Origin: Alliaria petiolata
Lineage: Eukaryota > Streptophyta > Magnoliopsida > Brassicales > Brassicaceae
DNA: 64,000 bases
Assembly (NCBI GenBank): GCA_020283515.1
Contig: JAHZTW010000002.1
Location: forward strand, 95,429,753-95,493,752
Direction: 5' to 3'
Shown: positions 1-12,900 of the stretch, piece after piece
How positions within the stretch are numbered: the first letter of the stretch is position 1
Layout: every line of letters begins with the position of its first letter
Position numbers and translations under genes: made by a program
The notes under the pieces: model-generated
The model's database searches: none
What the model saw: only the letters and a program-made list of their open reading frames with translations
Told to the model about the DNA's origin: nothing

Positions 1-24
1 AAAAAAAAAAAAAAACAAATCCAA

Positions 25-120
25 TGCCAGGATGAAGATTTGACCATGTATACCCGAACAGGGAAGTTTGACCATGTGTATACCTGAACAGGGAAGTTTT
101 GTTATAGGAGAATTTTGATA
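25..120. repeat. Short tandem direct repeat (about 33 bp, two copies)
   Basis: Two near-identical units, each with GACCATGT, then TATACC, then GAACAGGGAAGTTT, lie back to back at about 41-105. No coding or regulatory meaning can be given. Confidence 0.6.
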
Positions 121-219
121 CCAAATCTAAATAGACATCCTCTTCTTTTTATTTTCTAATATCTTCACATTCGTTCATAAAAAAAACTTAATTATTAAAA
201 TTTATATTATTTAGACGAA

Positions 220-645
220 ATGGCTTTGTCAAAGTTTCAATTTGGAGCTCTTCTCGTCATTTGTTCTCTCCTATTTACTGCCCAATCAACACGTAAATGT
301 TTTATTTATAATTCTTCTCTGTATTGTTTTCTACATTCGTTTTCAATAAATATACATTTTTATAAAACAAACCGCTCACATCAAAATTGGTAGACATTGT
401 TCTGTAGAACAATACGTATTTTTTTATAGGTAACAAATAGTAAACTAATGATAATTTTTTTTTGTGTTTGTTTGTGAATAATAGTAGGATTCAAGGTGAA
501 TGAGTGTAATATCAGAGGTCCCTGCAAAACCAACGAAGATTGTAAAATTCCATGCTCAGCGTCTGAATTTCCAGTACCGCTTGCAGGTAAATGTATTGTC
601 AATCATGTTGGTGGTGGACATATTTGTTGTTGTACTGTTGCTTAA
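220..645 (+). CDS. Defensin-like cysteine-rich secreted peptide (two exons)
   Basis: Exons 220-292 and 488-645 join in frame to give 76 residues. Exon 1 encodes a start followed by a hydrophobic signal peptide (FGALLVICSLLF). A phase-1 intron with GT at 293 and AG at 486-487 follows. Exon 2 encodes the mature peptide with eight cysteines spaced C-x5-C-x5-C-x3-C-x12-C-x10-CCC. A signal peptide in exon 1 and the cysteine domain in exon 2 is the usual layout of the plant LCR/DEFL families, whose members act outside the cell in defence or in pollen-pistil signalling. The closing run of three cysteines differs from the CxC of classical plant defensins, so the subfamily is uncertain and the role unknown. 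The splice sites were chosen because they give one continuous frame. The gene is easily missed because each exon is short. Confidence 0.75.
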
Positions 646-1025
646 TTCTAATCTATTTTGATTGGATATTTGTATTATCACTATAAAATTAATAAAATAA
701 GGTTGTTATTTTTTTCTTTATTTACTAAGTGTTAATTAAAATAAACTACGACTTGAAACGAGAATATTTTATTTGAATAATTGTTCAAATTAAAACTAAA
801 AAAGTAAAAAGTACATAAAAGGTAACCTTCTACAAGACATGTCTGCAGAATGTGGTCGTGTCAGAAAAAAAAAAAAAAAACTGAATCATCACCACCTGAC
901 AAAAGTTACGAACACAAAGATGCATGTGAAGTTCCCACTTACAACAACCGTAACGGAGGGCGTTTCCGTAAATTAATATCCATTCTGTTTCAGAAGCAAG
1001 AACTTTCCACTCTTTTGCATATTTG

Positions 1026-2634
1026 CTAAAGTTTGGATTTTGGAGTAGGAGGAGCTTTACTCTCGTCGTGTATCAAAAGGGCATCGTAATGACCAAAACC
1101 ATGGTATAGGACCTGGATCGGATCTTCTTTACCGTATTCTTGACCGTACTCCGCGATAGTTATCAATCCTCCAGCCTTCTCGTCCTTCATGTACACTGTG
1201 ATTGGCATCCTATGATCATCAATCAAAAAAGCAAAGCAAACACATCTGTTTGTTCATTTCTCTAACAAAAAAGCACCAATCTTTTGAAGGTTGATTAATG
1301 ATATCTGCTCAGCTCGTTTTTTGGTAAGGTTTTTCAATCAAAGATGCTTATAAGAAATTGAAGTCGTGCAAATCAAGGAGAGGAAGTTACCGGAGGACGT
1401 GTGAAGCCATGAAGAGTTCAGGTTCACCTCCCCACACGTGTGGCTCCCGAATTTGTGTGACGTATGTGTCAAAATCTCCTTCCACGAACCTGATGGGAAA
1501 CATCAGAATGACTAAATGCATAAAGAAAATCCAGCCTAATAGTTTGTAATCTGGGGTTGCAGAAGATAAGATGGTATGATCTCAAGGCTCTTCTAAGATC
1601 CGTAACAAGAGATCTTAAACAAAATGCGATATGGAAGTTTATGACCGGTCTATGAATCTATAATGGCTTAAAGAAAATGGTACGAGAAGGAAAGACTTAC
1701 CATTCTGTTTCCTGTCTTCTATTGATAAATTCATCAGCAACCTGTCATATTCAAGATAAACTCATGAAATGGGGATATCTTGATAGATGTAATCTAAGGC
1801 TTAGGCTTTGCGGAATCAGAGAGAAAGGACTAACAGAACCATAAGAATCCTAACCCAACGAGGTAGCAGAGTATGACAAATTAAAACTCTTAACCAGATA
1901 CTTACTCTAGTACGTAATTCATCAGCGAGTTGTCTCTGTATGTTCTCGCCTGGAGCCAGTTTTCCAGAGCGTAAGCAAAACCCATGAGCCACTGAACGAA
2001 ACAAACATCTGCCATCCCCAGGTATACCTACAGATCACGGTTCAACAAATGTCAACCAACATAAAAATAAGATAAGTGATGTGATTTGGCCGAGCAAGAC
2101 TTTACCAATGATGGAGTAATCTGTGTAGACTCTTTTCCCATTGTGGAATTTACCATCACAAGACTTGTTATACACTTGCTTCTTGTTGTTGTGATCATCT
2201 TTATCCCTTGAAGCTTCTGCATATGCTGATTGGGAAGTTGAAGAATAACAAACAAGCAAGCTAACAACCACACCTGTATAAGCAAATCTTGAATACCAAT
2301 AGAGATTTCTCATGTTGGATTTTATCTCGGCGCATTTCATTTTCGCATCGGGGCTCAAGAAAGAAACTTCAAGCTTTCCTTCAGGACCACCAACGGTTGA
2401 TCGATTAATCAATACCGACCCACAAAGTCCTTTATCCGACCAACCACAAGGTCTATTAGAGACCGATACACAAAAACCGGTATGATCTCTTTTCGAAATA
2501 CCCGAGAAAAGACTGTAACAGCGGAAATTGTATGATCCCCGAGCCACAACGCCGGAGAGATGAGTGCCTAATTGCTTCTTGATATAGATAGCATTCCTAG
2601 AACATGTTGTGATTGGAGAGTAACAACTCATCAT
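1026..2634 (-). CDS. OTU4: OTU-domain cysteine protease (deubiquitinase)
   Basis: Five exons on the minus strand, 2634-2106, 2027-1906, 1741-1701, 1489-1391 and 1209-1026, join in one frame to give 324 residues. The first exon encodes a long N-terminal region with a hydrophobic stretch near residue 130 (AYTGVVVSLLVCY). The second starts the OTU fold with GIPGDGRCLFRSV, placing the catalytic Asp at about 181 and Cys at about 184. Exon 3 encodes VADEFINRRQETEW and exon 4 WGGEPELFMASHVL. Exon 5 supplies the catalytic His (about 304) in HGFGHYDALL. All catalytic residues are present, so the enzyme should be active. It removes ubiquitin from substrates. Length and order fit Arabidopsis OTU4 (At3g57810), and bHLH60 next door supports that. 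Two ATGs stand in tandem at the start. The hydrophobic segment may anchor or target the protein, which is inference. Confidence 0.88.
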
Positions 2635-4383
2635 ATCTTTTTCATAGAACTAATACGAATGCCCCCAGAATGTTCGGGAGAGATTTCAGACACCTACACA
2701 GAGAACAACGCAATTTCCAAGTCTTTCATATAGCTGAAAAGTAAAAAGAAATGAAAATCGACTTCAAAAATCGCAAAAGCAGCAAGCTATATAGTTATAA
2801 TCTCAGACCAAGAGCTGAAAATTATTGACTAGAAGTCTAGAACCAATAGGCAATTCGAATATCAAAAATGTTGCCCCAGAAAACAAACGAACACAAAATC
2901 CAAACCTATTCAGAGGGAATAAACGCAGAAAGAACGATACAATTGCGTACACGTGACCAGAGAAGCATCGAGCGAGAACACGTGAAAAGAGTGAATAGAG
3001 GATAACAAGGTCGCGAAGCAAAGAATACCTGAAGGGTATTTATTGTACTCACTCAGAGTCAGATGTTCCGACAAAGCAAGAAACCGATGTTTGGTCACTA
3101 TACGAGGTAAGAATTGGACAAAACAAAGCTGGAATTATTATTTTATCGCAAGATCTCAAATCTTTAACCGGCGATGCGATGAAAGTCATGAAACAAGTCG
3201 AGAAACATCGTCTGTTACACCGAACAATCCACTTTACTCAATCTCATCACTAAAATGCTGCCGTTTTAATGGCGCCTCTATTTTGCTTGTTTGGGCCGCA
3301 TATCTGAGCTGGGTTCTGTTTCAACTTACGAAACCCAGACCCATTTTATGTCCATTAAAATAAGAGCCTTCTCTTTACATGAAAACATCTTTAATTCCAA
3401 TTGATTTTAGGAATATACTAATAATTGTTCAAATCAAATGCTTTCTAACTGGATACAAAAAGACCAGATGCTTTAAAAAAAAAAAAAATTAATCAACTTT
3501 TCTTAACAAATTTGGATCTCCCCAAAAAGAAAAATGCCACAGTATGTTTTTCACCATTGATATTTCGACCTAAATTTTTAATCAATTTTTGTAAGTAAAA
3601 AAACATCAAATCTGAATATTTAGCTGATGTATAAATGTATATAATCATAATGTCTTATTGTATCTCACAGAAGTTTGTAATTTTTAATGTAGAATACAGT
3701 ACGATACTGCTATTTTCCGTCCATATATATTTTGGAACCCAACAAAAAGTTTTTCTTGTCAGAAACCTTTTCCTAAAACCGGCAAGCATTGCAGTCATTG
3801 TACCGCGACCAGCTTGCCGTTTGCGGTACAAACACAAAGGACTCTGGCAAGCAGTAAATGAGCTGGGCCCATGTAGATATCTCGTTTTCACGGCCCATTT
3901 AGACCCAACACATCATTCGCCGTGCAACTTGTTTAGTAGGACCCATCCATCGCGAAAGGGTAACGCCCTGTGGCCTTCGGGTTTCACCGGGGATTAACTC
4001 GAGCCTCTTAGTTTTTTTTTGTTTTTTATGTGGGCCTAAACTTTATCACAAGTCATTTTTGAGTCCTTATCATATGGGCCCGCATTGTTTGGTCCTTGTC
4101 TTATGGGCCCATCGTACATTATTTTATACTTATATATAAAAAAAAAAAATCTTCCCGTTATCAATTTAAAACCTTTTCTTGCATTTATATATGTTCTAAC
4201 ATCACACTTTTCACATGCCCAATTTCGATCTCTACTTAGCGTTTGGCACAGATACCGCTACTATCAACAATTCCGTTTTCAGATAACAGTGATGAGAATG
4301 TCAATCGCATCTTTCAACTTCATAAGAATGATAATCTCTCGATACACCAAAAATTACTATCTTTTTGGCTGGTGTGGCGGATA
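2635..4383. other. Spacer: 5' leader of the OTU gene and unassigned DNA
   Basis: About 2.64-3.1 kb is probably promoter and 5' leader of the minus-strand OTU gene. From 3.1 to 4.4 kb only short, low-complexity open frames occur. Several GGGCCC and GGCCCA motifs (about 3870-4110), of the kind seen in promoters of housekeeping genes, are present without a gene next to them. No tRNA or repeat family could be assigned. Confidence 0.5.
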
Positions 4384-4399
4384 TGAAAGTCTAGAAATG

Positions 4400-5034
4400 A
4401 ACTCATTTTCCAAAAAAAACGTGTTAATCTACGGAGAGATGCTCAATACGCTTCTGCAGATGTTCAAAAATATATTACAGCTACATATGTTATTTCAAAT
4501 ACAACATAACCTTCTAATATCCGGACACCTTCTGCACCGTGGGAAAGACCCATTGATGGATATATGAAATGCAATGTTGATGCAGCTTTTGACAGTATAA
4601 CTGGACAAACAACCGCAGGCTGGATTGTCCGTGATCACTTAGGAACAGCAAAATATTGGGGATCGGCGATTATTGGACTTGCAAACAGCCAGCTGGAAGC
4701 AGAGGCAAAAACACTACTAGCAACAATCCAACAACTATGCTTCATGAAGTTTACAAACATTGTCTTTGAAGGCGACTGAAAAATCTTAATAAAACAGATG
4801 AATGACGAACTTCAATATTTTGAAATCACTATGATCTGCAAGGATATCAAACAATGGTCTACAAAGTTCAACAACATCAGTTATCAACATGTTAATAGAG
4901 ATTCGAATAAGGTGGCTCATGAACTGGCAAAACATGGTCCTCATAATAATATTTTCTTTTCGCATTGTATTCACCCTCCTCGATGGCTTAGTCCATTCTT
5001 GTATCATGACTATGTAACTTCAAGTTCTATATAA
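4400..5034 (+). pseudogene. RNase H domain relic of a LINE-type retroelement
   Basis: One frame reads through an RNase H-like domain typical of the 3' end of plant non-LTR elements and their relics: APWERPIDGYMKCNVDAAF, then GWIVRDHLGTAKYWGSA, LANSQLEAEAKTLLATIQQ and, further on, NRDSNKVAHELAKHG. The frame is broken by TAA at 4507-4509 and by TGA at 4777-4779, where a Trp codon is expected. No reverse transcriptase is recognisable upstream, so this is a fragment, presumably 5'-truncated on insertion. Confidence 0.75.
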
Positions 5035-5189
5035 ATTTATTATGTCGAAAAAAAATAAAATATATGTTCTAACTTCTAACTTCTTATCGACACCTGCCCA
5101 CCCATATGTACATTCATCATTCCCCTCATTGTTACTACATGGTGTTAAAGTACGTTTTGATCCAAATAAATTTTCTTTTGATTTACGTT

Positions 5190-5359
5190 TTCTAATTTTC
5201 CTAAGGGTATACATTTTGACTAGTTATAAATATGGTTTACATCCATCGTTAACTAATCGAGCTTATAAATGCTTACAAATGAAAACACCGCATGCATCCT
5301 AATACAAAGCACTAATCAGCATTAACGTTATTATATATATACCCTTAGGAAAATTAGAA
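5190..5359. repeat. Perfect 22-bp inverted repeat enclosing about 126 bp
   Basis: The arm at 5190-5211 (TTCTAATTTTCCTAAGGG then TATA) is matched exactly in reverse complement at 5338-5359. Similarity stops just outside the arms. No target-site duplication is obvious. It could be a MITE-like element or simply a fold-back structure. Confidence 0.7.
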
Positions 5360-6747
5360 CTATGTGAATTGGTTTCTAATAAATAAATGATGTTTGCAAA
5401 AGCTGGTTAAACATTGGCATGAGTTGCCATTGCAACTAGATATGTTGAGTCCGTTATGAAATGGGAACAATACCGGTATATCTCAATAGGCGGCACCAGC
5501 TTATCCATATTATATTCTCTAATTCCATTTGAAGTGACTTTGTGATACTCCTTTGCTGACAATCAATTAATTTTATCTTTTTGATTAGACAGAACTTACA
5601 AAGTGTCTTCGCAAGTTAAATGATCGAGTTATATAATGCTGAAAAAGTTATCTTACGTACAATTAATGCATTTGAAAATAGGGTTTCAATCTCAAATTAA
5701 AGATGAATGTACGAGACTATACTGTTGTATAAGAAAATCAGTTGAGCCCAACGAAATTATCATGAGAACAATGATTGGTAGAAGTGTTTCGATCTGGCAT
5801 CACTCGTTTAACGTATGTACTATTAAATATCACTGTATCAGTATCGATCATTGTGCCATATATGTACGACCAATTCTACGTGTGTAAACGTAAACCGTAG
5901 AAAGTTATATTGAGGTATCGTAAACAATTATAGTAGTTTTTGCTATCCATTACCAAAATTAGCATACAGACTTTTTTGGTTGGGATCTGAACTGCGTCCA
6001 TGGTGTTTTAAGTACGTAAACACGACTAAATCCAAACAATAATTATCGTCATAAACAGCTGTGGACATTCTTACTACTTAAAGCTATGACTCGAACTTAA
6101 AAAAAAAAAAAATCACCAAAAACTGTTCAAATCATCGTTCAATGTTATGATGCATTGCTTGAATATGTTACTATATTTTGATGGTTACCAAATTTTATAA
6201 ATTCCAATGTACAAGCGAATTTTACGTTCTGTTTATAAATAACATAATCCGCATACATATAATTACGACGTTAAATCAACATGCTATAATTTTTAGCAAA
6301 TTGTGTACTAACGATATATATGCATACTCTAAAATTTAACCATCAATCAAACATAAAATATCAAACCCTTTTTTCTTTTTTTTTGTGCATCATAAAACGT
6401 TTCTATTTATTTAATGTTTTTCTTACTGATTAATATTAAATGTTTTCACAACCATAGCTAAACTAATTTAGTGTTAACGCTTTTCACAAAAAAAATATTT
6501 ATTCTATATTTTTCAACTACTCTAAAATTTGATCTAAACATAAAAATTGAGTGCTTATGTTAGTGTTGTTATTGTCTCACCACCCAAAATTAAATTTGTA
6601 TATTATATGTTTTTTACGAAAAAAATCACAGAGATCTTATTTAGTCACAATTCACTCAATATGGAAAGGAGACAAAATTAACATGCGCTATACAGTATTC
6701 GACCAAAAGAAATTATGCACCATCCGCAATTTGTTTTTATTTTATTT

Positions 6748-6784
<37 letters not shown>

Positions 6785-9388
6785 CTAGTGTGTACCCCAT
6801 GCATATCAGGTTTATAACAGCTGTCGAATAATGTAAGTCGTACAGAACATAAAAACTCTTTTTCTTATCAAATGATAAAATACTTTTTCCTAAAACACAA
6901 AAAATAAGAACCATGATGATTCATTTTTATTTAATAAAACATTATTACGGGAAAGAAGGGAAATTCCCCCACCACTCCACTCCCGAACTCCGAAGAGAAG
7001 CTTAATGGGCCAGAGTCACGTGGTTAGCACGCGGATCCAGGCCCACATATCCTGCTAATGATCTAATATTTTTAAACATATTTATTTTTTCATCGCGTAA
7101 ATTTTTGTTTTCAGTTGTCACGAATACTACCCAAACAAAATCTTTGTGGTCTCGCCCATATCCATCATTTTAAATTCATCTCAATGTGACATGTTAAAGA
7201 GTTTAATGCAAAAAAACATGCACCTTTTATTCAGCAATCCTAGAAAAGAATCTTTTCGATAAAGGTTTTATGGTATGATCAGCTAAAAATTAATGAATTG
7301 AGCTTATATTGATAAAACTTTGCATATAAGTAAAGTATATGGATAATTATGTTTCTTGAAAAAAACGCATTTTACAAGTACTTTAAACTTTATGATCAAT
7401 CCCCGCCTAATTCTGCTTATTGATAAAGACTTTTCATATGTCATAGTCGGTTTTCAATTATATAAAAACTGGAAAGGTCCGTATACTTTAATATCTTCAT
7501 ATACAGAATAAAATATGAATGTGTATAAAATATGTATTGTACGTACGTGTTTGGTTGGTTAGAGAATTGGCTACGAACTCTACACATCAATTGCTCAACT
7601 CTAAAGAAGCAATGGACGTTGGGAGAGTAAGTAACGTTGCCAAATTGGAAATGCCAAAAATGATTGTACCTTCCTCTTTGATTGTGACTTTACTACTACA
7701 CCAAACCTTACACACCAAGAGGTGATGAAACCGATTTTAAATTGTAAACCCTTCTCTAATTTTACAATTTTTTTTTTTTTTTTGAATGAATGTAAAATTA
7801 CATTCAATCAAAATCTGTTTTACATCAAGTGCTTCGTTATTTTGAGTTTTTTTTTGTTTCTTAGAAACTAACTAGAAACTTATTTCTTAAACCAAACCAA
7901 CACATAAGACTTCCTTCATACGATTGATCTCCGAGAAACCGTATTGTGCTTAATCGGTTTCTTACATTCTTATCGATTAACTTCACTAATTTTACAATTT
8001 TCGTTTTCTCTTCTTATAGAATTTTACCACAATGATATCTCTCATGTTTTTTTTTAATGCATTTTCTGTCGCTGACAATGCTGTATTTTTATTGTGAGGC
8101 CATGTTAGTAAAATTATTAAAAAAGTGAATGTTTTTCTCTAATGTGGATACGATTTATTCACAATTTCTTTTTTTTAAAAAATTCATCACTTTGGATGTT
8201 TGCAAATTTCACTATCCATTTTAGATTTTTTTATCAAGTTAAATTTAATTACATAATTATCTGATTTATCTTTCAAAGTAAGCTAATTTTGTAAACTTTT
8301 AGTTCTAATTTTTCTCAGATCGAACATGAAGTGGCTAATCGTAATTAAATGATGTATTTTGCAACGAAATGGAGTTTAAGTTTGGGTCCTTTGGGCTCAA
8401 ATTATTAAGCAGAAGTTGATTTTCTGTTCGGCCCATTGTGTGAAACAGAATATTTCACGGCTCGAACGGGGACCCACCTGTTTTTCGAAACACCGTTTTT
8501 ATTTTTAAGATCAATAATATTTTGGAATTAATTGTTTGATTATGATAAAAAAATAGAGCTTGTTCGCTTTTTATGTCCATCGGTTTAGTTTAATATTTTT
8601 TCATTGTATGCCCACACACTATCAAAGCAATTTAAGTGATATATCATATCAACTAGGGAAATACAGTTACAAAAAAAAAAAAAAAAACTAGGAAATAGTC
8701 CATAATATGATCTATTTTCCACAACTTTTTCAAAAAAAAAAAAAAATCCCATTCTTCGATATCCACTCATTTGTCCAAGGCATAATCTCGCCGCATCCAT
8801 CCAACGGCTGAGATAGATACAATTTTAAAAGCAGGTTAGACTTATTATATTGAAATTATTTTCGCATATATCAAGTCAACAAAACTCTTTTACGATTTTA
8901 AAAGTTTTTATAACATTTTTGTTCACTCCGAAATCGGAGTCCGTGAAAAGTCAGAAGCTGATATAACCCCCATTTATGGCATTAACTACTGACTGATAAT
9001 AATATACGACGCATTATTGATTTATTTATTTCTTTTAACTTAATTTAATGAAACAATAAAAAAAAAGGAGGTCAGAGACAGCAGGCTGGTCCTGCGGAAG
9101 AATAAATCAAATCTACCAATTGGATTAAATATGTGCCGTTATCTGGTACGTTCAATAAATTATTTAGAATAATAATACTATACAATAATTATATAATTTT
9201 AGTTAAAAAGTCATATATTAAAAAGAATTATAATCAGGAGTAAAAAAAAAAAAATCATCGGATAAAGCCCAAAAGGCCCAACTAATATCCATTGGGATCC
9301 AGCAAAAAAAAAGAAAAAAAAATTTACAGATTTTTTTAAAAAGCCGTACCGTACATGAATAACCAAAATTGGTTTCTCTCTCTAACAT
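5360..9388. other. Long AT-rich spacer without a supported gene
   Basis: About 4 kb of AT-rich DNA with many short homopolymers and an (AT)n run at 6750-6782. Open frames here are short, AT-biased and without recognisable domains. A CACGTG G-box lies near 7018 beside GGGCC motifs at about 7005-7045, and another GGGCTC/GGCCC patch occurs at 8390-8435. Nothing ties these motifs to a transcript. Confidence 0.5.
6750..6782. repeat. (AT)n microsatellite
   Basis: An uninterrupted alternating AT/TA run of about 32 bases. Confidence 0.95.
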
Positions 9389-9621
9389 TGCCCTCTTTAT
9401 TTAACAGACGCACTCCACAGCTAACGTTGCTTTCGTCCTACTCCAAATGGCTATGGAGTAAAGCTTTTTCTCTCAGAGAAGACAGAGAAAGATAGTCGTC
9501 TCTTCNGTGCCCTCTTTATTTAACAGACGCACTCCACAGCTAACGTTGCTTTCGTCCTACTCCAAATGGCTATGGAGTAAAGCTTTTTCTCTCAGAGAAG
9601 ACAGAGAAAGATAGTCTCTTC
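9389..9621. repeat. 117-bp direct duplication joined by an N
   Basis: The segment 9389-9505 recurs at 9508-9621 nearly base for base, from TGCCCTCTTTATTTAACAGA to AGAAAGATAGTC and TCTTC. The only clear difference is an extra GTC in the first copy. The copies are separated by the N at 9506. This is 5' leader or promoter DNA of bHLH60. It may be a true tandem duplication, but the N makes an assembly overlap artefact more likely. Confidence 0.85.
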
Positions 9622-9915
9622 AAAATAACTATACCTTCTTCAGGAAGTTCTGAGAGAGAGAGAAGAGAGAGAGGGATTTCAGTCTCTCTTTGACCGCCAT
9701 TGATGCACCTTCGTCGCGTTAATTTCTCCACCTGTTTTCGCCGCGATATGCTCGCTTACTGACAAAAGTCAAATTTTCTTCTACTCAAGTCTCTCTCTCT
9801 CACTCTTTGGAGTTTCGTTTGGGGGATTTTCTTTTTGAGATTGTGAGATCCGATTCCAAACTCACAAACATTGAATCCCACCGCAACGCAATTTTTCTGA
9901 ATTAGGTTTCGGTTA

Positions 9916-9975
9916 ATGGCGTCGGACGGTGTTGTTGTCGGAGATTTTCCCGAGAGCTTCCGTTTATGGATCTGA
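9916..9975 (+). promoter_or_regulatory. Upstream ORF overlapping the bHLH60 start
   Basis: An ATG at 9916 opens a 19-codon frame ending in TGA at 9973-9975. It runs past the bHLH60 ATG (9966) in another frame. Scanning ribosomes that use it would miss the main start, so it could lower translation of the transcription factor. This is inference from the sequence only. Confidence 0.5.
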
Positions 9976-12900
9976 CTGGAGGATTTGGAGCTAGATCCGG
10001 CGGCGGTGGGCAGTGCCGGGAAGCCACAGGGCTTGAATCGCTTCATCTCGGCGACGAATTTCGGCAACTGGTGACGCTTCCTCCCGAGAACGCCGGTGGG
10101 TTCACGGCGTTGCTTGAGCTTCCGCCTATCCAAGCCGTGGAGCTTCTCCATTTCACTGATTCGTCGTCTTCTCAAGCGGCCGTCACCGGAATCGGTGGGG
10201 ATATCGCTCCACCGCTTCACACTTTCGGGACATTGACTTTCCCTTCCAACTTGGTCCTCATGGAGCGAGCAGCTCGTTTCTCGGTGATTGCCACAGAGCA
10301 ACAAAACGGAAATGTCTCCGGGGAGACTACGACGAGCTCCAGTGCTAATCTGGATAGAGTCAAGACCGAGCCTGCTGATACCGATTCATCTCAGCCGTTG
10401 ATTTCTGATCAAGCGGTGGAGAATCAAAGCCCGTGCCCTAGCCAGAACAATCGATCTGGCAAGAGGAAAGAATTCGAGAAGAAGGTGAGACAAATTGGTT
10501 TTACATTCGGTTCTTCGTTTCGTCAGATTGCTAATCAAGCCACTGATTGATGAATCCCTAAAATTTGTCTAGGCTAAAAGCTCGACTAAGAAGAACAAAA
10601 GCTCCGAAGAGACCGAGAAGCTGCCATATGTTCACGTTAGAGCTCGCCGTGGTCAAGCAACCGATAGCCATAGCTTAGCAGAACGAGTAGCTTTCATCTC
10701 ACAGAATTTACAAATTTTTCCTTTTAGATTTAATCAGTTGATTAATCGCTAATTCATCACTAATTTTGGATTATAGGCAAGAAGGGAGAAGATTAATGCA
10801 CGAATGAAGCTGCTACAGGAACTGGTCCCAGGCTGTGATAAGGTTTGTCTCTCGGATACGGACGTGTAATCAATATGCTAATCAATCATTAGGTCTTCAT
10901 TTGTGCTTAACGACAGAATATATTTCCTTAATAGATTCACCAAAAAAGTAAGAATATAGTATAATTCTGATGATTTAGTTTTGGTTAAGGGTCTTAATCC
11001 TTCACGCCTTTATTATAAATCCCCCAAAAAGTGGATTGCTTAATTGCTTTTTTATGAAGAAAAGTGGTTTCTGGTGTGCCAAAGTGGCCAGTTGGGTAAT
11101 TGTGTAATGGCTTAAAGATCTCAACTTTATTATTTACGTGTGGGGAGAATTATCTCACGGGTACACTTAGCTTTAAGGTTAAACTAGTCACACGGAAGTG
11201 ATTGGACATAGCTTTATTGAATTCTTTTTTCCTCTTCTCAAAGTGTATTCATTGAGCTTGAGGGATTAGTCTATAAATGACGAGAATGACCTTAGGAAGT
11301 GGGGATGCTAGCTGTAATGTGCCATTAAGGTTTTGGGTTTAGGGGACAGATTTTGGTGGAAAGATCAAGATCAAAGTGTGTTTTGGGGTCCATCTTTTGA
11401 TGATAAGTGGGAAAAAAAGTTGCAAGCTTTCTATGGAAGGTGAGGAAGGGGTAGTATCGTCTCTAACAAGTTCGGTATCTATCAAGGAAAAAAAGACAAT
11501 GACTCTTAGAAGGACGATTAAAGCAAAGGATCCTTTACAAAAATTGATATTGCTTTGAGTCCCACATACCTAATTAGTTGGAAACATGATGTGACACTCC
11601 CCCAGACAACTAATTTAATCAATTCATCCCTGATGTTAGAAGTTAGCAGCAATTATTGGTGAGATGGAGATGATGAAACATCAGTGTTTGTAAAAAAAAT
11701 TGGTTTCTTTAGGTGAGCTGTGAGGACTTGATTGATTGTTCCATGAACCACTAGAGTACTTACTTTTGAAGCTTTATCATTGTGATTGTAGATGCCATTT
11801 ACGTTAGCTTTTAATTAAAAGGGTCATCCTCTTGCTGTTTCATTCATTGTTCATTTTGGAATCTTGGTGTATTCTCTTTGAAATATCGAATAATCTTTTC
11901 AAAAAAGATAGCTGCTTAGGAACTCGTGTTGCTGTGTAAAAGCGGATGTACCTAATATGAATCCTAAGCTTACCAGAAAGTCTTTGACCTGCAGATTCAA
12001 GGTACCGCGTTAGTGCTGGATGAAATCATTAACCATGTCCAGTCTTTACAACGTCAAGTGGAGGTGAGACTTTCCGTGGTCCAGTTTTGTTCTTTATACC
12101 TATATTGTACAATAGCCTTAAAAGACACAGCCAAAAGGTCAACTCAAAACAGTTTGGAAATGAATAGAATCGTGTGCCACAATCTCATGAGAGTGTAACT
12201 TGTGTTTCCACAGATGCTATCAATGAGACTTGCTGCGGTAAACCCCAGAATCGACTTCAATCTCGACACCATATTGGCTTCAGAAGTAAGTATCTAATCT
12301 CACACAATACTTATGTCCTTCTGATTACTCTTCTACAAAAAGAGAAGGGGAAAAAAAACCGTTGCATGTGTTTCTCATTTGAGTAAACCATAGGAAACTA
12401 TACCTCTTTGAGTAGCTTCTAGTTTCTATCACAAAAAGAGAAAACTTGTGGGTATTTATTGATACAAACATTAACTTAGACCAATTTAGAGTAAAGCGTA
12501 GGAAGATCAACGTCTAGTCTTATGAAGGAAACTGAGGGAAAAATAAATACACAACACACACCCACACATACCGTGCAAATTACAGTACACAAACAGCTTA
12601 GTGGGTCAAAATTCGGACCACCTTTGTTCTGTAAACATTTCTGTGTCTTCTGTGACTTAATGTCGGATGTGTATATTGATGAGCTTTGATGAATCTTTTT
12701 AAAAAGAAAATTTATTCTATCCCTCAATAATTTCTGTGGGTCTCTTCCAACTTCTTGTTGTTTCAAAGTTCTTCTTTTCACCTATCTAATCTCATAATCT
12801 CACATGTGGATTCTACCTATAATTCAATTTTTCTCATCAAAATCTTTTGGACCAAAGTAAATAAATGCTCTCTCTTTCTTCTTACAGCTTGTGTACACAC

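Noticed and set aside
2803..3363. Overlapping open frames on both strands upstream of the OTU gene
   Set aside because: No domain, biased composition, and they lie in the leader/promoter of a well-defined gene.
3930..3995. Possible tRNA-like stretch (CGGGTTTCACCGGGGATTAA)
   Set aside because: No cloverleaf with paired acceptor stem could be drawn and no A-box at the right distance.
3635..3997. 120-codon open frame near the GGGCCC motifs
   Set aside because: No recognisable domain; starts in AT-rich text and has no supporting splice or family signal.
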